From Caenorhabditis remanei (lineage: Eukaryota; Nematoda; Chromadorea; Rhabditida; Rhabditidae), in contig NC_071331.1 in the NCBI RefSeq assembly GCF_010183535.1, positions 19,840,001 through 19,904,000 on the forward strand: DNA of 64,000 bases. The letters run 5' to 3'. Under the pieces are notes generated by a model. It saw only the letters and a program-made list of their open reading frames with translations. It did not search any database and was not told the DNA's origin. Position 1 is the stretch's first letter. Each line of letters opens with the position of its first letter. The translations under genes and the position numbers were made by a program. Below, one piece after another: positions 56,753 through 64,000 of this stretch.

Positions 56753-59700
56753 ACCACACAACCACCACACAACACACAAGCCAGACTCTCCAGGCACTGG
56801 GGAGAGTCAATTTATGGTGGTATCACCGCTCTTGGCAAAGCAACATACGATATGTATGCGAAAGAAGAAGCGAAGATCTTCCATTCCATTGAAAAATTGG
56901 AAGGAAAGATAAACGACTTAGAAAACGAACTACTCATCTTTGAGAAAGCCGAGAACGACATTGGAGACGATATCGATTTAAATAAAAAGTACGAAGATCA
57001 GATCGATAGGATACTCGAAGCCCTGGAAAACGGTCGGGAAGCACTATGGGATCTAAAAGCCCACCAGAAACGTTTCAAATCAATGAAACAAGTTACCGAA
57101 CCAAAAATGGAAATTCCTGGAAGAACGAGAACCGAACCTGAAATCGAAGTACAAATGGACAAGATGTCAATGCCAATGATCAAAATACCAAAATTCAAAG
57201 GAGTTCGTTGGGAATGGCCAAATTTTTGGACCATCTTTGAAGAAGTCATCGGAAAGAGTCACATGAGTGATCTCTTAAAGCTAAACAATCTATTGATGCA
57301 TCTGGAAGGCGAAGCGAAGGAGCTAGCAGGAAGGTATCAATTAGCGAGCGAGAATTATCCTAAAGTAGTGGAACTACTCAAGGAACGATACGCAGACAGG
57401 ACAGCAACCATCAACGAACTGAATAAACGATTGATGGAAGCGACATCGAGTGATTTTAGAATCCCGGCCCAAAGAAGACTTTGGGATGTCGTAAGGACAA
57501 TACTGGACCAACTGAGAGGATTGGGCCAAGAAGTTGACAACGAGATGCTGAAGAACATGGTGTTGAAGAAGTTCAACTTCAGCATACAAGAAGCAGTTTA
57601 CCGAGACAAGATGGATCTCGGGGACGATACAAAATGGTCGATGGAACAGATGTCTAGAGACATCGAATCAACGATCAAACGCAACGAGTACCTCGCAATG
57701 CAAATGGGAAGAGAGGAGAAGCGAGGAAGCGAGAGGGACGAATCTAAAGCGAAACAGAGAAGTCCAAAACAAAACGAACCATGGAAGCGTCAGAAAATCG
57801 AATGCATATTATGCGGGAAACCACACTTCTCGAGTATGTGCCGAACGATAACCGATGTCCATGAAAGATTGAAGATCATCCAGCAGAAGAAAGCCTGTAA
57901 AGGTTGCTACCGTATCGAGCCAGCACACGGTAAGAACGAGTGCGAAGGCAACTTTTTGTGTAGAGAGTGTAATGACAAACACCACTACACTCTCTGCGTG
58001 AAGAAGAAGCAGACGTCGAGTCAAGGCCAAAATGCCGCAAAGAAGACAGAGGACAGCAGACATGCGTCATCATCGAAGAAGCATATGAATGTGACCACAA
58101 TTCGAAAGGAGAGCGAGGGCACAAACGATATCGAGAAAGGGGACCAGAGACAATATGTAATGTCGACGGCCTCGGAGACATCGTACCTAGCGACTCTGAA
58201 AACCGAAGCCTACAATCAACGAAGCGAAAAATGGGATTTCATAACAATCCTGATTGATTGTGGAGCGAGTCAAACATTTATCGATGAGGAACTGATGGAA
58301 AGTTTCCAACTGCCAGTATTGAAAAAGAAAAACCTTTCACTGCAAACATTTGGAGACGAAGAGCCAGAGGAGAAGACCTATGCGAAAACGAAGATCAAGA
58401 TAAAACTTCCATCCGAAATAATCGAGGTAAAAGCGATTGTAGCGAAAACGTTAGCAGGGTCAATGCAAAAGGCGCCACTCTCAGACGAAGACAAAACATT
58501 CATTATGATGAATGGTCTGAGATTAAACGAAGATTCACTTGGAACGAAAGTAAAACCGAATATGATCCTGGGAACCGATTTTTTGAAGAGAATTTGGCAA
58601 GGGAAAATGGTGGAACTTCCGTCGGGATTGAATCTGTTGAAGACGGCGCTTGGATATGCTACAATAGGAAGAGCGGACACCGAATTGATAGAAACGAGTG
58701 AAGAAAACGAGAAGCATTCCATTTTTGTAGCAGTATCGGCAGAAGAGACGGAGGCTACGGAAATCGTCAACAGAGATATCGAAGATAGACAAAGGAATGA
58801 TATGTCTATGAAGAGCAGCAAAGAGTTTTCGGGACCACTCAAGGAAGAAAAGGCACAAATGGAACGAGAAACCAGACGACATTTCAAAGCGACTATTGAG
58901 AAGCGAGAAGACGGATATTACGTCAGATTTCCATTCAAGGAACATGAGGGAATCCCGGACAACAAACCAATTTGCGTCAAAAGATTGGTAAATGTAACCA
59001 AATACCACAATACCGAGGTTCTGAAAATGATCGACGATATATTTAACGACCAATTAAGTAAGAATATCATCGAGATTGTGCTGGACGAATCGCAATGGAA
59101 AGGGTTACTTCATTATAATCCTCATCAACCTGTGCTAACACCACAGAAGACTACTACGAAATGTCGGGTAGTAATCGATGGCTCAAGCCATTTCAAGGAC
59201 AAATTATCTCTGAACGACATCATCAAACAAGGACCAGTGATATTACCGGATCTGGTGGAGATGCTCATCAGGTTCAGAGCAGGAAGAACAGTTATGTTGT
59301 CGGATGTCGAAAAGGCTTTTCTACAAGTTCATCTTCATGAAGACGACCGTGACGCGACCAGAGTGTTATGGCTCAAGGACTACCGAAAGCCACCTACACC
59401 AGACAACATCGTGGTATATCGATTCACGAGAGTACTGTTCGGACTCAACGTATCACCATTTTTACTAGGAGCGACCATCGAACATCATTTCGAATCGCAT
59501 CCAAATCGAGAATTGGCTCAAGAGATATCAACGAATCTTTACGTGGACAACTTGATTCTGACGACCGATGGAGACTTAACGACAGCACTCCAACTTTATC
59601 GAGAATCAAAGGATGCATTCTCCGATATGAAGATGAATCTACGTGAGTTCCTCAGCAACTCCGAAGAATTCAACGAGTCAATTGATGAAAAAGATAGAGC

Positions 59701-62700
59701 GAAAGATTTGAATACTAAAGTACTAGGCATCGAATGGAACGCGGAGACAGACGAAATGCGGTACGCGATCAAAATCGAGAAGTCAATCGTCAATTCCAGA
59801 AGAACGGTAGCCAGTACGATAGCCGGTATTTTCGATCCTTTAGGAAAGTTGGTTCCATTAATCCTACCAATGAAACTTTTCCAACGAAATTTATGGAACG
59901 AGACATATGGTTGGGACACAACTTTGACCGAAGAGGACGACAAGGAGTGGAATCAAAGAATCGAAGCCGTCAACCAGTTTGTGAAGACATTACCGAGACA
60001 CGTGATCAACAAATCGGGACCAAATCGATTAGTAACTTTCACAGATGCAAGCAAAGAAGCGATTGCATGTTGTACTTATGTGATAACGGAACGAGGAGTT
60101 GAGCTGATTTTAGCCAAATCTAAAGTGAAGCCGTTAAAAGAAAACTGGACCATACCGAAACTGGAAACTCAAGCGATAACCTTAGGAGTCCAGATGACTA
60201 AGAAAACCTTGAAAGCGATGACCGAAGGAAAAATCGAAGTAGAAAGCATCCACATTCTTTCGGACAGCGAGATCGCACTAGCTTGGTTGAAATCATTACC
60301 AACGAGACAGGAAGTCGGAACTTTAATATCAAACCGACTGAAAACGATTCAAGAGGGAGTAATGGAGATGTCACAAAAGTGCCCAATCATATTTGGATAT
60401 GTGGACACAAAATCAAATCCAGCAGATATCGGGACACGGGGAATCGATAGCGAAGCGGCAAGAAGTTCTATTTGGTGGAATGGACCATCATTCTTGAAAG
60501 AACCCATCGAGCAATGGCCAAGCAGCAAAGGATTCTTCCAGTTGATGACAGAAAATATATTTATGACTGTCGCAAAAGTTACCGAAATCGAAAAATCTCC
60601 AGTGTTCGACTTGGATAGAACAAACTCCTTACCGAAGCTGAAAAGAATAGCTACTTATGCGTTGAAAGCAATAGCTGCAATGAGCGAAGGATTGAAACTG
60701 GGAAGACGTCAACTTATGAACGAAAGAATCCCTGAACTACAATTCGTCAAAAAAGGACAATTGGCCGGAGACGAGATCAAAGCAGGACACAGGATTCTCA
60801 TAAAAGATGCTCAACGAATGTTCACCGAGAACGAATTGAAGAAATTGAGCAACCTACGTCCCCGGAAAAACGAGATAGGATTAATAGTCTGTCCAGGAAG
60901 ACTGGAAAGAGCTGAATTGCCAGAAGAGGCACGAGAACCGATCCTACTCTCCGAAAAATCCAGATTGAGTACTTTAACAGTGCTGGAAGCACATGGAAAG
61001 TACCATAAACCATTAGATCACACAATGGCGGAAGTTAGAAAAACGACATGGATACCGAAACTACGATCACTCACGAAGACAATCCTGAATAAATGTGTAC
61101 AATGCCAGAGATTGACTAAGCAACCATTCTTATATCCAAAAATGGGACAGCTGCCGGAGAAGAGAGTGACCGAGAGTAAACCTTTCGAGAATACGGGTTT
61201 GGATTATTTTGGACCGATTCAATATCGAAAGGACGACGGAACCATTTCTAACGCCCACGGAGCAATTTTCACATGCCTCACGACACGACTAGTCCACGTA
61301 GAGTTGGTACCGGATGAAACCACAACGCAGTTTGTTCAAGCATTCCGGAAATTCGTGGCTATGAGAGGTGTCCCGAAAGCTGTGGTTAGCGACAATGCAC
61401 CGACATTCATATTGGGATGCGAGCTAATCACAGGAGCAAGCAGAGAGCAAGACATCGATGAAGAAGTACGTGAGTATCTTCAATTAGAAGAAATCAGTTG
61501 GAAATTCATCACCCCATACTCACCATGGAAAGGAGGAGTATATGAGCGAATGGTAAAATCAGTGAAACATGGATTCATCAAAGGAATAGGAAGGAGGATC
61601 CTGACATTCTTAGAGATGGCAACGACATTCTACGAAGTGACGGCTGCAATCAATTCTCGACCACTTACCTATAACGAAGAGGATGTTAACTCAACGAGTA
61701 TCATCAGACCAGAAGACTTTGTCTATCAGAGAATCCAGACGACACTACCACTGAGTTCGCTACAAGACCAAACCGAAGAGTACAGACCATCGAGAGAAGC
61801 ACAAGGTGCGCTCACAAAGAATGAAACGATTCAAGCTCTACAATCCTCAATCGAAGCGACCGAGTCTGTATGGAAAGTTTGGCGAGAGAAATATCTGGCA
61901 GAACTGAGAGAAGCTCATAGACTACAGATCGATAAGAAACGAGGTCATCCAGCAATTCCAACGAAAGGTCAAATGGTCATTATATGCGATCCAGACCACC
62001 CAAGAGGTTATTGGAGGTTGGGAAAAATAGTAGATATTATCGAATCAGGAGATGGAGCAATCAGAGAAGTGCACCTGCTGACGAAACCAGCGAAGAGTAA
62101 GCCGCATGTCATCAAACGTCCACCAAACCTAATAGTACCATTGGAACTAGACTGTGTGGAAAACAGTCAGGAAGACGAAGTTCCGGTTCAAGAAAAGAGT
62201 GGAAGAGGACTTGAAACTGAAGCAGAAATCGAAGAATCGAGTTCAACATCAGAGCCACCAAGATACAACTTGCGGAGAAGAAAGCTGGTGAACTACCAAG
62301 AACCAAACGAAGATTTGGAGGTAGAAAGACAAGGAAGATTACCGAGTATTCACGTGAATTTCATTGCAACGATGTTAACGATATTCCTTTGTTTCTTATC
62401 AGGAGTAGGAGCAGCAGAAACACAGAACGAAATCGAATGCACAAATTCTGGACTACGACTCACAGGACAATACGAAGCATTCGAAGCATGTGTGAAGAAC
62501 TTCTGCACCAACAGGCCGAAACTGCAATGGAATCCCAGTGGACCCACAGAGGTATGGATACCACTGGCGTTGAAAACGAGACCACACCGAGCAACAGTCA
62601 AGATATTCGACGGACTGAAGCTACACGTTTTGGAAAGGATATGCCCAGCAGTTAGTACATGCGAAGCGATCGAATGTACATTTTGCTTACAAAATATCTT

Positions 62701-64000
62701 CAATCCGGAATGTTCACCGATGTGGGCATGGATAGGATTAGCTGGAATACTGTACTGCATCGGGATGGCACTTTATTGTTGTTTTCAAGTACCGGTAACA
62801 TTAGGCGGTCCAGTAAGAATCCTATGGAGGATATGGAAACTGACAATGCTAGGATTCATTATTCTAGCGAGGATGTGTTTCAAGAAGAACGAAGTCGAAC
62901 CCAAACCAGCCAAAGAAGTAAGAAGAAAATCATGGTCAAGCAGAATCGCAAGCTCATTAGTGATCGTCTGCATATTGGGAATGACTTCTGCATGTCAAGA
63001 AATAGAAGTGATACAACAGGAAACAAGAGAATGTATATCGAAAAACGGAATAGACGAATGCAAGTTTTTTACCGAAACGATATTACATCTAAACCAGTTG
63101 CAAAAGGAAGCATGTTTCCGGATGACTCACAACGGAACGACTTTCAAAGAAATCCGAGCGAAATTCCTATACACCAACCTAAGATGCATTAAGCGATCGT
63201 TAATTTACACCAAGGAGGTGGAAATTAAAGTGTGGAGCACGAAGAGGTGCCCTCACATGGGATCTTGCAAAGAAGAGAAGTGTGCGAAGATCAATGGAAG
63301 CAGCATGATTCCTGAATTGGAACACACACATGGTTATGTGGGAACAACAGGATGTGTAGAGAGTTGTGGAGGACCAGGATGCGACTGTTTCTTCCCAAGT
63401 TCAGCGTGTTTGTTTTACCGAATCTACGCAGTCCCACAATCGACCGAGCTATACGAGATCTTCAAATGCATCCAATGGGAGAGAAGTTTGGTGATTCAAG
63501 TGAAAACGACATCCTTGAACTCCAAGAGGAACGAAGTGATGGCCCAGAAGGTGGAGTTATTTCTAAATCAACCAACGAGAGTAGGAAATTCAACGATGGC
63601 GGCAAGTGCAATTTCGACATCACCGTCACCACTCTTGAACACATGGTTCATTAGAAACGAAAACGAAACTGCGATCTGGCCAACGATGGAGCTGCCATCA
63701 TACCAATGCTACTCAGAGAAAAAGGCATTGGTAAATGAATGTCAACTAAGGACAAACTGCCAATGCAATCCAGCCGAAAGCGAAATGAGATGCGAATGTG
63801 CGGAACGAAACTTGACGACCCATTTTAATACAATCGAATGGAGACTACCAGTACAAAATGGACACTGGACATTCGAAGATGAGGGAAAATCAGTTCTAGC
63901 ACATAGCACCGAAGAAGTATCTACGGAGATAGTGATCCGAAACGAAGGATCGACAAATATCGAAATCTGGAAAGAGCAAGATAAATGTGATGTGGAAGCA
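56753..64000 (+). CDS. BEL/Pao retroelement Gag-Pol-Env polyprotein, open to window end
   Basis: One frame (first ATG 56852, open from 56753) has no stop to 64000: over 2380 codons, incomplete at 3'. In order: coiled-coil N-terminus; Gag DUF1759-like region (57170-57600, IPKFKGVRWEWPNFW); three Cys/His knuckles (57803-57995); DUF1758-type aspartic protease (IDCGASQTFI at 58253, ILGTDFL at 58565); reverse transcriptase (SDVEKAFLQ at 59300, YVDN at 59540); RNase H (TFTDASKEA at 60038, PKLETQA); integrase with HX4H/CX2C zinc site, catalytic D61202, D61391, E61544 and a DUF5641-like tail; then an envelope from about 62350. The envelope has a signal-like segment, inner membrane segments and a Cys-rich block (GCVESCGGPGCDCFF at 63345) like phlebovirus Gc, as known for Cer7-type nematode elements. 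No inactivating change seen. Confidence 0.9.

Noticed and set aside
57809..59943. Several long minus-strand frames over the retroelement
   Set aside because: Shadows of the plus-strand polyprotein frame, which carries all recognised domains.

Overview
The window looks like a transposon-rich chromosome arm of a Caenorhabditis-type nematode. The evidence is AT-rich DNA, many introns of about 45-60 nt with GTRAG donors and TTTTCAG acceptors, and start codons placed just after TTYCAG sites suited to spliced-leader trans-splicing. Nematode-specific chemoreceptor families (str, sru), a SXP/RAL-2 (DUF148) secreted protein gene, a Tc3-like transposon, non-autonomous Helitrons and a BEL/Pao retroelement with a phlebovirus-Gc-like envelope point the same way. 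All family names come from reading motifs; no database search was possible.

Layout. 0.1-3.4 kb: two tandem str-type chemoreceptors on the minus strand. The 3' one (2070-3380) is intact; its neighbour (142-1414) has a net 20-nt gain in exon 2. 3.4-12.9 kb: no intact gene. It holds a GC-rich foldback element, a foldback made of 16-bp repeats, several copies of a promoter-like repeat unit, a Helitron (8417-9792) and a Tc4/Tc5-like palindrome (11526-12434). Both insertions interrupt copies of the repeat unit, so other copies act as empty sites. 12.8-30 kb: a tandem duplication of a sru-type receptor. Copy A (13271-18270) has lost exon 1. Copy B (19340-29363) keeps five compatible exons, but its 6.5-kb first intron carries a Tc3-like element with a one-base transposase frameshift and two head-to-head Helitrons with tRNA-like and 119-bp satellite segments.

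30-39 kb: mobile-element debris. This includes a solo LTR with perfect 5-bp target duplication (32187-32872), a 1.8-kb element with about 460-bp inverted repeats carrying a Polinton/Maverick-like structural-protein fragment and a zinc-finger remnant (33713-35499), a frameshifted unknown gene (36198-36927), palindromic MITEs and a probable second solo LTR (38792-39156). 39.4-44 kb: two more sru copies. One is broken by a single-base loss, the other by large deletions. 44.6-46.2 kb: a TIR element. 48.5-49.7 kb: an apparently intact two-exon SXP/RAL-2 gene. 52-55 kb: a Tc1-like palindromic element interrupted by another Helitron, with the empty site readable in the opposite arm.

56.75-64 kb: one reading frame with no stop, running off the window end. 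It encodes the Gag, protease, reverse transcriptase, RNase H, integrase and envelope of a BEL/Pao retrovirus-like element. It looks young and may be active.

The cellular genes present are sensory receptors and one secreted protein, each transcribed on its own; there is no operon. The main story is birth and death of a local receptor cluster with repeated transposon insertion, including nested insertions whose order can be read. A short word, TGAAACAGT, recurs on both strands through non-coding DNA from about 6.6 to 51.5 kb and is unexplained.
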